Shown here piece by piece: positions 22,273 to 33,351 of a stretch of DNA of 55,551 nucleotides (the stretch's first letter is position 1; every line of letters begins with the position of its first letter). The translations under genes were made by a program, and so were the position numbers. This stretch comes from Chara braunii (lineage: Eukaryota > Streptophyta > Charophyceae > Charales > Characeae): positions 630,998 through 686,548 of the forward strand of contig BFEA01000622.1 of the NCBI GenBank assembly GCA_003427395.1. Direction: 5' to 3'. A model generated the notes under the pieces. It was not told the origin of the DNA, ran no database searches, and was given only the letters and a program-made list of their open reading frames with translations.

Positions 22273-22851
22273 TCAAGGTGCTTGCTCTTCCATGGACTTG
22301 CTGAAAATCAGAATGTCATCAAGGTACACAGCCACAAACCTGTTGAGTTGATGGCGGAGTACCTTGTCCATGAGGCACTGAAATGTGGCTGGTGCATTCG
22401 TAAGACCGAAGGGCATAACGATGAATTCGTACAGCCCATCACGTGTTTTGAATGCAGTCTTGTGCTGGTCGCTCGGATCAACTTCAATCTGGTGGTAGCC
22501 AGACTTGAGGTCTATCTTGGAGAAGACCTTGCACCCACCTGCAGCATCTAGCAGATCATCTATACGAGGCAAGGGATACGCGTTCTTTCGGGTGATACGA
22601 TTCAGGCCACGATAGTCAACGCACATCCGGAGTTTGCCTCCTTTCTTCGGCACAAACAAGACAGGTGCACCGAACTCAGACTCACTAGGCCTAATCCATC
22701 CACGGTCAATCATCTCATCAATCTGCCTTCTCAACTCCTCCAACTTGCCTTGTCCCATACGGTAGACGCAACCCTTTGGAGGAACACTCCCTTCTATTAT
22801 CTCGATCTTGTTTTTGACCGGACGCTCGGGAACTCCACGAGGTTCGACCAT
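22273..22851 (-). pseudogene. Element A reverse transcriptase fingers/palm
   Basis: Contains the Ty3 RT landmarks in order: [68 protein letters not shown] and the catalytic [12 protein letters not shown] (about 22300-22330). All active-site Asp residues are intact. The frame ends by shift soon after, so only the domain, not the whole Pol, is open. Confidence 0.9.
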
Positions 22852-22868
22852 AACTTCAGGGAATCGAT

Positions 22869-23685
22869 CTAATAGACGGCGAATGTTTGTTGGGACTTCT
22901 GGTGGAGGATCATCCTCATCAGGTGAAAGAAATCAGAACGAGAATTTACAGTAATTACAACTGGATTCGAAGTACTTGGATCAGAAGTAGAAGGATTATC
23001 CACAATAGAAGTAGATGAAATAGAAGTAGAGGTGGTAGAAGTAAAATTACTTACCGAGGTAGAAAATGCAGCAAAAGTAGAAGGCACATGGAGAGGCTTT
23101 ACAAAAGGTATATGTACATGCTCAACTTCCTTGCGCCTGCGCACTGATTTGCATAATTTGTTTGCACTTAGAAGAGTCACAAGGGACTCGCGCGTCTCAT
23201 CCAATAAGACGGTACGCTCGTTCCCCTTGGCATCGCGCACCACGAACTGATTGTCCGCCCACGTGGTCCTTAGGCAATGAGCCTTTAACCAGCTCAAGCC
23301 AATGATCGCGTCGAACGGACACTTGTCCATGACATAAAAGTTAAGCTCATGTGTGACAGTGCAGTCCTTGTCAGACGCGCACACCTCTGACAGCATGTGT
23401 GGAGGTGACAAACTCTTGGTTGCCCACCTGAGTCTGACAAGGGTTCTGCAGTTCCACTTGCTTCATTCCCAGACCCGCCTTACGAATCCCGTTAGGAGAA
23501 AATAAATTAGTGGTTGAACCAGTATCGATCAGCACGCGGATGTATCGGCGGTTAATGAGCAGTTTAAAGAAGGTTAGCTCCACGCTCCCTTGAACACGGC
23601 ATTGCTGCTTGAGCTGCAGCCAATGTTCCATGTGAGCGTGGAAGTCAACTTCCTTAGACTCCTCCCAAGGCTCGGTGTATAGCAC
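22869..23685 (-). pseudogene. Element A aspartic protease region, frameshifted
   Basis: Two overlapping frames. The upstream one (23371-23685) has the retropepsin active site LIDTGSTTNLF, preceded by a hydrophobic strand. The downstream one (22869-23411) has FDAIIGLSWLKAH, the second protease motif, then a Ser/Thr-rich stretch leading to RT. A frameshift near 23400 separates them. Confidence 0.8.
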
Positions 23686-23755
23686 ATGAATTGCAGCAGC
23701 CTTGGATTCAGCGTCGTTCCGGGCTTCAAGAGTAGGCTGTTGATCAGATTCAGGC

Positions 23756-24100
23756 TCATTGGAGGGGCCTGCAACTGATGTTCCAGCTTCCCTTGTTGTA
23801 GGGAGTGCTGATGACTCCTCTACGCCCTTTGCCTGTTTCCCTGAAGTCTATAACAGTCATGCACAACATGCCCAGGCTTTTGACAATGCAAGCATATGCG
23901 CAGTTTAGATCTTCTTTCCCATTCCTTTTGACTGATACGAAGGGCTTCCCAAGGCTTGGTAGATGCATCCTCGGGTGGGGTCATAGGTGCTCGTGCTCAT
24001 GGTACGGGTTGATTAGGATTCATTTGTTGATTGGGGTTCTGTTGTGGATTCAGGTTCTACTGATTGACATTTATGTTGACTGCCCACCGAGTTGCAGACC
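23756..24100 (-). pseudogene. Element A gag C-terminus with CCHC zinc knuckle
   Basis: In one frame the sequence gives an Asn/Gln/Pro-rich stretch, then the knuckle CLHCQKPGHVVHDC at 23852-23893 (C-x2-C-x4-H-x4-C), the nucleic-acid-binding motif of Gag. Two in-frame stops (TAG and TGA) occur upstream. The rest of this gag is not here; the N-terminal part is on plus at 41224-about 42590, on the far side of the proposed inversion. Confidence 0.75.
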
Positions 24101-24210
24101 GACTTCTGGTAACGATGGGGTCGCGTCGATGCGCGTTCTGGGTCGAGGTCGTCCCCTATTAGCCAGATCACTTAGCTATTGTCCTACGAATTCTATAATC
24201 CTGCCATGTG
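24101..24210 (-). other. Element B leader / start of gag, and inversion breakpoint zone
   Basis: Reading on minus from the PBS, this short leader leads to a frame rich in Arg/Ser/Thr that is presumably B gag or its 5' leader. Between about 24080 and 24150 the sequence changes from element B to element A. The exact junction cannot be fixed by eye. Confidence 0.5.
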
Positions 24211-24226
24211 TTGGGCTCCAATACCA
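24211..24226 (-). promoter_or_regulatory. Primer-binding site of element B
   Basis: TGGTATTGGAGCCCAA on minus, close to TGGTATCAGAGC, the complement of the initiator tRNA-Met 3' end used by many plant LTR elements. It overlaps the truncated LTR end, so a short deletion between TTGG repeats probably removed the last LTR bases. Confidence 0.7.
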
Positions 24227-24528
24227 ACCTCACGCCCGGTGCGACTTCCTGATCCGAGTAAGATGTGGGCCTGGAAGTGCGAAAAGGGGTGTGCCAAGGA
24301 TTTTTGGGGAAGTGGGGGTGGAGTCCCAGGTCAGAACTGAGATCTCCTGTGACAGGGGTTCAGGGGCATAGGCACAATAAGGCTAAGAGGCGGGTTACTT
24401 TCAGTCTGTTGGCGGTCGATGTCGCGCCTCATAAGGCAGATGGCATGCGCAGTGCATCCTGGGTCGTCCGATCCGCATGTTTTAGTGGCGGTGGTTCGGG
24501 AGAGGCCCATCCGTGAGGGTTGCGATCT

Positions 24529-24957
24529 TTATGAGTCGGATCTCCGGGTATGGACACGTGGCGACTGTCGTCGCGTGCTACGGTTAGGCTCCGTAACTCC
24601 AGAGGCTCGGTGGTTGCCGCGTCGTTTGCAATTTCTGCAAGGCGTGTGGGGCCAATACGGGGCTATGGAGTTCCACGGAACCACCGTGAGTTGGTGGTAT
24701 GGGAGAAGGATGCGGAAGGGAGGGAAATTGGTAGCAATAACGACGAAGCCGGGGGATATGGAGTATTGTGTGTTATACGTAGTTGGGTAATCGGGGCACC
24801 TCGGGTCGCTGGTTATGGCGCAGTGAAATTCCCTGGCGCACAGTCGGTTCTCGGTTAGACAGGGAAATTCCAGATATCTCAGCCTAAGGTACCCTTCTCC
24901 CCAGTGTTCTAAGTATTCTGGATCCCGTGAATTCTCCCGGTCCGCGACGTACGACAT
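24529..24957 (-). CDS. LTR-B ORF, 142 aa, unknown function
   Basis: An intact 142-codon frame in the 3' third of the LTR, more than 1 kb downstream of the TATA box, so it would lie in the transcript leader. It differs from the copy at 52651 by only a few residues and is recognisably related to copies at 7284 and 1917. Notable features: DPEYLEHW start, TENRLCAREFHCA, TSDPRCPDYP, an aromatic/hydrophobic middle (SPGFVVIATNFPPFRILLPY), a PYWPHTPC-x2-C motif and a basic Arg-rich tail. No signal peptide or clear membrane segment. No family recognised. Confidence 0.5.
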   Translation of the reverse strand: MSYVADRENSRDPEYLEHWGEGYLRLRYLEFPCLTENRLCAREFHCAITSDPRCPDYPTTYNTQYSISPGFVVIATNFPPFRILLPYHQLTVVPWNSIAPYWPHTPCRNCKRRGNHRASGVTEPNRSTRRQSPRVHTRRSDS

Positions 24958-25567
24958 CTTGTCATCCTAGTGTACGTATTTGATCGGGCTTCGATTGATA
25001 AGGGAATTTCCGAGTTTGGTGGCGGAAGCTCCTATCGAAGATGCCAAGTCCGTTAGTGATCGCGAATCATCCGTGTGTGGGCACGTGTAGGCCGCGCTGG
25101 TCAGATCGTGCTTACACGTGTGCACACGAGGTGTTCGGTCGTACACGGGCTGATTTCGTGCAACCGTGAGGTTTCCGCCCTACATGCAACATCGCCAAGT
25201 GGCATAGACAATTATTCAGCAATCGACAATCATTCCCTACTTATGCAAGTGACGTGGCATCCTTGAGTACGCATTCATCAAAGCATCGCAAACGACATCA
25301 ACTCTCCCTTGTTCGCCATCCGATGTGAGCAAAACGAGAAGGAAAATGACAAATATATCATCCATTCACCGCAAAGAAAAACCCATCCAGTCAATCAAGC
25401 ACTCAGTAGAAAAGATCGTGATTAATTACAAGCAAAACACGTGCCAAAGCCAAGACAAAGATTCCGAAAGAAAATGAGGGCGAATCGCCCGAGCCGAAAT
25501 CAAAACTTATATACAAATTTGGAAAGAAAAGACCAAGAAAATCGCAAATCCACATCCATCCACCTCA

Positions 25568-25793
25568 NNNNNNNNNNNNNNNNNNNNNNNNNNNNNNNNN
25601 NNNNNNNNNNNNNNNNNNNNNNNNNNNNNNNNNNNNNNNNNNNNNNNNNNNNNNNNNNNNNNNNNNNNNNNNNNNNNNNNNNNNNNNNNNNNNNNNNNNN
25701 NNNNNNNNNNNNNNNNNNNNNNNNNNNNNNNNNNNNNNNNNNNNNNNNNNNNNNNNNNNNNNNNNNNNNNNNNNNNNNNNNNNNNNNNNNNNN
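25568..25793. other. Assembly gap (226 N)
   Basis: The gap lies at the edge of a TC run (25794-25835) within the LTR. The equivalent place in the 3' LTR is a GA run at 51970-52038, so the gap is probably an unresolved microsatellite. Confidence 0.95.
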
Positions 25794-25837
<44 letters not shown>

Positions 25838-26884
25838 CCCGATGCGGACAGTCCGTCGTCACACACCAACCCACGAAGTCGTCACCCCGCTTAGTCCTCC
25901 TGCACCCGTCAGGTTCGCCCGCGCGCTACAGTCCGTCGTAGCCCCACGCGTCAACCCCGCGCATTCAGCACCAGCTTGTCGGGTCGCTCGACTCCCACTT
26001 CAACTCACCTCTTGCTTTGCTCATGAGCCGACCCTCACCGATCGCACTCCCCAAGCTTCCAGCAACTGTTTAAGAGAGCTATCTAATCGCGCAGCCGGAA
26101 TTATAGCGTGCATGCATGCACGAAGAACACGGAATTGCAAGGACTTAGGAAGAGAGAAGGGAAGGGATTGCCTACGTTCTGCATGACCAGACCGCGGTGT
26201 GGGGGACGTAGCCACTCTCCACGCATCGATTCGATCATGCAGCCCGCAGGCCGACTAGACACAGCAAGAAGAAAATGAGAGGGCGGGAAAGACAAAGCTC
26301 AAGAAGAAAGATACAGTTACAATGGCGCTTGCCCAAAAAATACAGTTACACACAAGATTAAGGGCGCCAACTAATCAGAGCTTCGTTGCAGCCGCAAAAA
26401 GTAGCGCGCAAGTAAAAGCAACGCAAGGCAAAAGAAATTCCGAATTCCTAAATTCCTAACTAATGCAAAAAAAAACTTCAATAAAGCGCAAATTCCGAAA
26501 AGAAGGTTCGATATTCCGAGAGCCGTCAAGGCTCAACAAGATTCGAAAAGGAAATTTAAAAGAAAATTCAAAAAGAATGAAGCAAAATTCACGCGCGATC
26601 TCTGCGTCGAAAACCCGACAGCAGTACAAGAAAAGAAGCAACGTCAACCATTATCAATCGCGCGCGCGGCGGTGCGCCAGCCACTCAATCGAGCAACCCG
26701 AGACTTGCCCGGTCTTGAACCCAGCCATTCGAAAAGAGGCAACGTGAAAAGACGAAGAAGTGAGGACACTGATGCAATTTTCCTTTCGATCCCGATCTCC
26801 CATAATTGGTCCAACCTTCCCATCTTAGGACCCCTAATTGTCCTCGCGCAAAAGATCGCGCGGAACAGAGATTGGTTTGTCACA

Positions 26885-27480
26885 ACGCTACATTGAATTT
26901 CCCGAAAATGGCCAAGTCGAGAGTAGTGTGACGAGGCCCTATATGGCCACACTCTAGAAGCACTCCCGAGTTCCGTGAGCATTTTTTTTTTGTTTCTAGT
27001 GCACTACGAGACAGCGCCGGCCCATTCTGACGACCGGGACACCAAGCACACTCGTGAAAAAGAAAAGCAACATCGGGGGTAGGAAGGAGGACGCAAGAAA
27101 TCCGAGACGTTGCAGGCTGTGAACTCTAGATGCTTCGTGAGTGCCCTTCGAGAGTGGTTTCTGAAAGCTCTCGAAGGGTGTTTTCGTGAGATGGTGTCTA
27201 GAGTAAGTGGAGCGATGCGTCACTCATGAAAAGTTTAGAGCCTAGAGTAATGGATCAAGGTCCATTGTGACACAAGTTCACAGCCAGACCAACCTGGTGA
27301 CTAAGAAACAAAACCAGACAAATCATCTTTCAAGCAACTAGCCAGACCAACCTGGCAGAGAGCAAAGGGCTGAGTATCCAGGCCAACCTGGCAGAAAGCA
27401 GACTCGAAACGACCGGTGAACGACCACTCGTAGACTTCGGCCCCCTTTCAACCCTACAACTTGTCTATATGCAATGCCTA
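26885..27480. other. Non-coding stretch between LTR-B and LINE-2
   Basis: No gene. It contains three copies of CCAGACCAACCTGG or a close variant (27284-27390), and a motif AGAGTAAGTGGAGCGA that recurs near 53778, so a shared repeat lies beside both outer ends of the element B LTRs. Confidence 0.5.
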
Positions 27481-27499
27481 TTCCCTCTACTGTTTTTTC

Positions 27500-29210
27500 C
27501 TAGCCTGATTTGAGCGAAGGAGACGACACAAGTTTCCCTGTTAGAGCAGAGACTGCTGCTAGTCGGTTCTTCTTTAGCCATGAGGACAGGAACCACAGTC
27601 TAGCTTTGAACAGTTCTGGGTCAAGCTTGAGGATGACTTTCTTCCTCCAGTCTACCAATACCATCTGTCTGACTGTGGTCTTCATTCCACTTTTCAGAGC
27701 TCCATCTGAAAGATATCTTTTTTCGAAGAGTATTGAGTTCCTCTCTTTCCATATCCACCAAATTGCCACTGTACGGATTGCTATTGTTACATAGCCCCAC
27801 CCCTTTCCATTGGACAGCGAAGGTGGCAGTTTGCCCGTTATTGCCCATTCTAGATCCCATTCCACTTCCTCTGGACCGCCCCAAGCCTTCCAATGATGGA
27901 CCCGCCACCTCCAAATGCGGAATGAGAGGGGGCAGGTGCCTCAAAGGTGTGTGGAGTCCTCCAGTACTCGGTGACATCTCACACAACATACATCCACCTC
28001 CATACCTCTGGTAAATAGAGAAACGACATCCTACAGGATCGAGTGGACTATTAGCCACAACGAAAATGAGCATTTCTTACTCGGTAGCCTCATACAGACC
28101 TTCCACGTTCCTTTCTAGTATTGCACAGAGAGCGCCGATCCTGTGCTGGTGAGAGGGTGTGCCTCCTGTATTTTGGCTGTTGAGCTCCCCTTCAATTTTT
28201 GTAAGGTCATTCCTAATCTTGAGTTGTACGGGTGCAGCTCTAGTTTGCCTCTCATCCTTGGCCAACCGTACAGACCAGGGTGGAGCCTCATATAGCGGAT
28301 TGGGATGCCCTCCATGTACAGCACAGGTTGGACTGCTCCCCCTGCTGAAAACTACATAGAGACTCTCACTTTCTCCATCAGGCTTTCAGACTCCCGTTCT
28401 TCCTTGAAGATCAGTATATTGCCTAGAAGCCCTTCGTTGGTCTGCCTCTCCCAAACTTCGACCTTGTCCTGGTTGGCGTGCTTCAGTATCTGTAGGTCCC
28501 TGCCCACACTGAGAACAAGGCGGTATCATCGACCTACCCGCAACGGTTCTTGTAAGAGTTGCTTCCACCCCTGGGGGATGGCTTGGATCAGTTCGTCCCA
28601 CCTTGCTTCAACGTACCACAAATCTTCCTAATTTGCATATGAGATCCAGAGCACTCTTCCACCCCGTTCCATGCTCATCCCATATGTCCTCAATACACCC
28701 CTCTTTCTACCCATGCACTCCCAAAGCTCCCTCGTCCTGTAATCATGAAAATCGACTCGTCCACTTTCTTTATCCACTAGTTCTTGAAGAGAGGTTGCTG
28801 CAGTACCTCATTCCGTGTTTGAGGTTCTCTCACGGAGCCTGGTGAGAGGGTCTTCCAGGCTTGGATCACTCCTTGCCAGAAGCGGGATTTCGGTCTCCTC
28901 CGCTGGTATATCGGAGACATCATTGCAATCCACATGTCCTCCCCCCTACACAAGCCCCAATCTTTAGCCAAAATGTACTCTAGCAGGGCAACCTAATTGT
29001 GGTCTTCCGTATCGAGAGCGGCTCTTATGAGCCATTTGCCAAGGAGTGCTTTATTTTGGCAGACCGGATCCAGGTTAGCAAGGCCTCCTTCTTCTTTAGT
29101 TGTTGTAAGCTTCTCCCATGACAATTTTGACATGTAACCCTTGTTTCCATCAATGTCTGGTTTCCATACGTATTTCAAATTCGCTGTCGTGATGCCCTGC
29201 GCTGGCTTTT
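27500..29210 (-). pseudogene. LINE-2 C-terminal region
   Basis: Pieces in several frames: KPDIDGNKGYMSKLSWEKL with EEGGLANLDPVCQNKALLGK (28993-29178), a degenerate zf-RVT-like Cys block (about 27950-28010), and the terminal frame 27500-27865 with TVAIWWIWKERNSILFEKR, typical of plant LINE ends. Between these the sequence (about 28080-28990) is decayed linker. Confidence 0.65.
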
Positions 29211-29222
29211 TCCCAAGGGGTC

Positions 29223-29375
29223 TTTTTTTTTTTTTTTTTTTTTTTTTTCCAGAAACCTGTGGTATCAGAGTGGAGTGCTAATAAGAGCATACACTCCTAC
29301 CTGACACACTGGGGACTCCAGTCTATTGGTGGGGAGCTGCACCTGCTGGAAAACGGGTCCAGCGTCCCTTGTGTT
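29223..29375 (-). mobile_element. SINE-like element with A-tail in LINE-2
   Basis: A T run of about 26 bases (A-tail on minus), then a body of about 100 bp ending in TATTGGTGGGGAGCTGCACC and the hairpin motif at 29345-29370. It has the same layout as the copy at 33205-33351. It interrupts LINE-2. Confidence 0.6.
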
Positions 29376-29675
29376 GCAATACAGAGAAGAAAAAATAAGC
29401 TCTTGCTGACAGCTCCTGTATACCTAAGTTGAGAGAACACTGTCGTATTTACTATCAAGGCCCTGCCGAATAGAGATAGGTTGTGAATGGTTTTCTACTA
29501 CTGCAACCATTGCTTCACCCTACCCAACATAATCTTATGCATCTCAACACAATTTTGCAAGGAAACTTCAAACTTGTATACCCAGGAACCTTTCAGAAGA
29601 ATCAGCAGGGATTTTTTTAATCCCAAAATCCACATAGATCTCAAACTGTCAAGGCAAGAAAAACACTGATTTCAA

Positions 29676-30499
29676 TCAGTTGACTTCAGCCTCACAAAGA
29701 ACACAACATTCTACTAATGCTTCTTTGATCGCTACGATGGAGTTTGCTGTGTTTTTGGACACAATTATAAGGCCATCAGGTAAGGCACTTCCTTTGAATT
29801 GCAACAGACCACGGGTCCACAAACCGACTATGTAAGGATTACACCTCACATTATTCAGTAGCACACTCGTCTGAGAACAAAGAGCAGCGGTGCCAATGGA
29901 CACCCTTGACGTGGCGATCGAGTCAGTAGGAAGGGTAGCGAGATTCGACCGTTAATCATTATGGATGCAGTAGCGTGGAAGTACATAGTTTTAACCCGTT
30001 CACAAAAGTTTGGCCTAGTGCCCATGTATCTCAGGGTTGTCAGGACAAAAGCCCAACTCACCCTGTCATAGACTTTCTCCAAGTCGAGGAGAAGAATTGT
30101 CGTATCTAGTTGTTCTTCTGTGATTGTCTCCATTGGCTCTACCACGGTAACTATGTTACCCAGAGTCGACCTTCCTTTCATAAAAGCACCATGATCCACT
30201 CCCATCAAGTTCGATAAATACCCAGCTAGTCTACTAGCCAGAGATTTTGCCAAATACTTGTACACGGTGTTTAACAAGGATATGGGGCGCCAATTCCGAA
30301 TGTTACTATTCTCGCCCTTCTTGTACAAAAGTGTTATGATCCCTTTAGTCATATTAGAGAGGATTTTTGTTGCAACTAATGCTTCATTGTAAATATGGAC
30401 TAGATCCTCGTGGGGCCAAAATTTCAGGAAAAACCCGATGGGGAGCCCATCCTCCCTCGAGACTTTCCCTTTTGCCATTTGTTTGGCAGTGTGTGACAA
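29676..30499 (-). pseudogene. LINE-2 reverse transcriptase
   Basis: The main frame (29855-30499) has GIITLLYKKGE, NWRPISLLNTVYK, GAFMKGRSTLGNI, LLDLEKVYDRVSW and SPRQGCPLAPLLF. After a frame change, 29676-29903 has the QFKGSALPDGLIIVS block, where the family's catalytic ALADD is degraded to LPDG. The catalytic pair is lost, so it is inactive. Confidence 0.88.
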
Positions 30500-30568
30500 T
30501 TCCTCCTTGGTGATTGGTCTGTCTAAAGCTAGCCTACCTTCCCCTGTGATTCGGGTTGTTGTGTGTAC

Positions 30569-30845
30569 CTAGAAGGTCGATGTCGAGGTTAAATCCGAAT
30601 CTGCCTCCTTCGATGGTTTGCGTGACGTTAGGGTATCACGAAAATATGTAATGGCATAGTCACACATTCTTATTGTCTCTGAGGTCGTACATAGGTTCAG
30701 ATCAAAGAGATGGGCAAGTTCCTTCATTATTCGATAATGAGTGCTCTGTCTGTTTACCAGGGCAAAGGTTTGTTTTATCATACAACCTAGCTTCTCCATT
30801 CCTGACACCTTGCAAGAGTCCTGCCAAACTTTTGTTTCGTTATCT
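30569..30845 (-). pseudogene. LINE-2 linker between endonuclease and RT
   Basis: Open sequence (LGCMIKQTFALVNRQSTHYR, then a helical stretch) between the RT and the hAT MITE. It continues on the other side of the MITE toward the endonuclease. Confidence 0.6.
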
Positions 30846-30853
30846 GTATTTCT

Positions 30854-31199
30854 CATAGCTACGATCCGGACAGCCGGACAGGGATCCGGACTGACCGGTG
30901 TCCGGCGTCCAGTCCAGGTTTCCGGATCCTGGTCCGGATGGTGGGAAAATGGGGGGTAGCCCAAATTTTTTTCAGGCGGCCCAGGTCGTTTTCTTCCATT
31001 TTGGGCCGCTGTGGAAAAATGCTGGGCGTTTTTTTTTTCTTCCGAAAAATACAAGGGTTCCAGACAGGCATCCGGACAGGGGTTCCGGACCGGTCCGGAT
31101 ATTTCGGAATATTCCGGGTTTCCGGAAGTCCGGATGTCGCCGGGAAGTCCGGGGTCCGGGGTGCGGATTCAGTCCGGAGTCCGGTCCGGCGTAGCTATG
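30854..31199. mobile_element. hAT-type MITE, 346 bp
   Basis: Ends CATAGCTACG and its reverse complement CGTAGCTATG, flanked by perfect 8-bp duplications GTATTTCT (30846-30853 and 31200-31207). An 8-bp target duplication is the hallmark of the hAT superfamily. The two subterminal regions are packed with TCCGG/CCGGA motifs; the middle is A/T-rich. No transposase is encoded, so it is non-autonomous. It inserted into LINE-2. Confidence 0.85.
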
Positions 31200-31526
31200 G
31201 TATTTCTTCCCAATTGAGTAACCATTGAGTTCTCTCTCTCGACCAAAACACATATGAAATCAAGTGTTTCCCCATTTCTGCCTCTGCTTCTTCAATCCTC
31301 AGTTTTCAGGTTCGTTCTTCCTCATTCCTCCAGTAACTGGGCCTTCATAATGGAAAGGACAGATAAGTCATTGGATATAATTCTCAGGCTGGTAGTAAGT
31401 CACTCCCCATTTGATGGGAACATGTTCTTTGTGGCTTGCCATGCCTCATTTTTGTGTTGGACTCATTAAACGAAGACCGAATCCTTCAAATTTGATGTGT
31501 TTAGTCTAAAGTAGCCTCGTTCCCTG

Positions 31527-32290
31527 TCAATACATGAATCTGGTGCAAAGCAAGTAAGAATGGGATAGTGGTCTGACATGGAGTCTACCACCGAAGTAAT
31601 TGATAATAACGACTCTCATGCTACTACCTTTACTAAAATCATATCGATTATGTGTTGGCTTCTTGGGGGTATTTGTACTTGGCCCAAGGTCGTCAGTCCT
31701 CGACTCGCAGAATGTCAATTAAATCCATGATCATTGGGGTGTGTTACACGTTCACAGTAGACATCAATTAACCCCAACCTTTCCATTAAGACCATCATAA
31801 GTTTTGTGTCTGAATGAACTGGTTCTACCTTCAATGTGTTGATGCCTGGGTTGAGGGTCACATTCCAATCCCCAACTATAATTAAATTATCAACATCAGG
31901 AATTGTGTCTGCAAGTTCAACCATGAAGCACAGTCTCTCTCTCCTATTGGAGGGAGCGTACACACACATAACAACCCAAGACTCATCTGCAGTCACTTTC
32001 TTCACCCAAACCCAGTGACCCAGATTATCGAAATATTCATCTGTTCATTCAAAGTCTAGGTTTCGATAGAACAAGATTGTCGTTCCTCCTTTAGTTCCAT
32101 TCGCAGGGGCGCACAACTGTGGTCTGTCCCACCATCTCCCTATAGCAGCTATCTTTTCTGCGTCTAACTTGGTTTCCTACAAACACACAATTTGTGGTTT
32201 TAGCGTATCGATTGAGGTTTTGAGACGACTGTGTTTTTCTTTTCCATTTTTGTCCCCTAAGCCTCTCACGTTCCATATGACCACTGATAT
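31527..32290 (-). pseudogene. LINE-2 AP-like endonuclease
   Basis: Starts at IWNVRGLGDKNGKEK (about 32220-32285 on minus), then a QET-type Glu motif, NGTKGGT, VVMCVYAPSNRRERL and IIVGDWNVTLN (31715-32005), and ends with a VVDSMSDHYPILTCF-like SDH motif near 31540-31590. All main motifs can be found but spread over several frames. Confidence 0.8.
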
Positions 32291-32590
32291 TGGATTCATA
32301 CTGGCGACATCCGGTCGAAATATTTATGGATACGACCGGAGTAGCCTGTTGCAGTTGTTGCAGTTGGGGCTTTCCTCCTTATAGAGTCCGGGGGTGCTTG
32401 AGACATGGACCATGAGGAGGTCAAGTTGTCCCCCCAAAAAAAAGGGATGACATGTTCCTACCTCTAAGCTTATGGTTGCATTCTGCCATGAAATCGACCG
32501 ACATACCATCTTCCAAATGAATGTTTGTCAGATTAGGATTATCAACCCTGTCAAACCATTTTCCTAGGACTCATACGATCCCCTCCTATT

Positions 32591-33091
32591 CTAAAATGGG
32601 GAATGCATCTGGGGGATACACAAATCCATGAAAGGCACGTACAAACGATGACATACTCCCCCTAAAGCTTGGCGGACTGCCCTTCCCATTGTGATGTTGG
32701 GAACTACCCGGCATGGGAATCTATTATTTAATAGGTTTTTAACACGGTTTAAAATTACCTCGTTTCTTAGTGGCAATTCCGTAGTAAATGAAGCCGTTGC
32801 CAAACATTTGTTTCCTGAGTCATAGCATAGCACCAGTGCTCCTTGTGACTTCGGAATGCAAATAACCGATACATTACATTTAGGAAATGAGGATATTCCT
32901 TTCAAAATTCAAGTCATTCCAGTTTGAGTATTCATGTTGAGTTCTGTCCCCTTCTCCTGATTCAATTGCAGCATGAGATTGACTGGCAATACGGAGGAAA
33001 CTAATAATTTCCCTTCCGAAAAACCTAGGAATCTATAAGATTTTCCTCTTATAGTTCCTCCACTCGAGTGCGGCGTTGTTTCGTTGGGCAT
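32591..33091 (-). pseudogene. LINE-2 ORF1 remnants
   Basis: Two frames (33091-32909 and 32905-32591) upstream of the endonuclease. The second has a hydrophobic, Cys-containing pattern with FPKCNVSVICIPKSQGALVL. The position fits ORF1, but no named domain is certain. Confidence 0.4.
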
Positions 33092-33204
33092 TTGTTGCCC
33101 CTCATTGAAGAGTTTGTAGAAGAGTCACCCTCTTCGTTCCTTGACTTCTCGTTCCTTACCCCCTGTGCTCCAGGTCCAAGAGTCCCCCCTATGTTTCAGC
33201 CTCC

Positions 33205-33351
33205 TCCCCAATTTTTTTTTATTTTTATTTTTTTAACCATCAGTTGGCCTTGCTAAGGATAGTGATACGAGCACCTACCCCTAGGCTGCCTGTTGACTCC
33301 AATCTGTTGGTGGGGAGCTGCACCTGCTAGAAAACGTGTCCAACGTCCCTT
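33205..33351 (-). mobile_element. SINE-like element with A-rich tail
   Basis: T-rich run (33213-33236), short body, then CTGTTGGTGGGGAGCTGCACC and a mutated hairpin motif (33325-33351). It lies at the junction between LINE-2 and LINE-3. Confidence 0.55.

Larger units (their letters stand above)
24228..26884 (-). mobile_element. 5' LTR of element B
   Basis: About 2.65 kb including a 226-base run of N. Near-identical to the inverted copy at 50894-53392 and more distant from the solo LTRs at 1495 and 5773. On plus its right end is TGTCACA followed by ACGC (GCGT on minus), which equals the GCGT after the 3' LTR at 53392. The left end lacks about 8-10 bp compared with full copies. It contains the TATA box at 26099-26105 and the LTR ORF at 24529-24957. 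Confidence 0.8.
27480..33160 (-). mobile_element. LINE-2: decayed non-LTR retrotransposon
   Basis: Minus-strand LINE with ORF1 remnants (33091-32591), endonuclease (32290-31527), linker, RT (30499-29676) and C-terminus (29210-27500) in order. It is interrupted by a hAT MITE (30854-31199) and a SINE (29223-29375). Frames are broken throughout. Confidence 0.8.

Noticed and set aside
25441-25941. Long open frames across the N gap
   Set aside because: They exist only because N codons read as open; the sequence is LTR.
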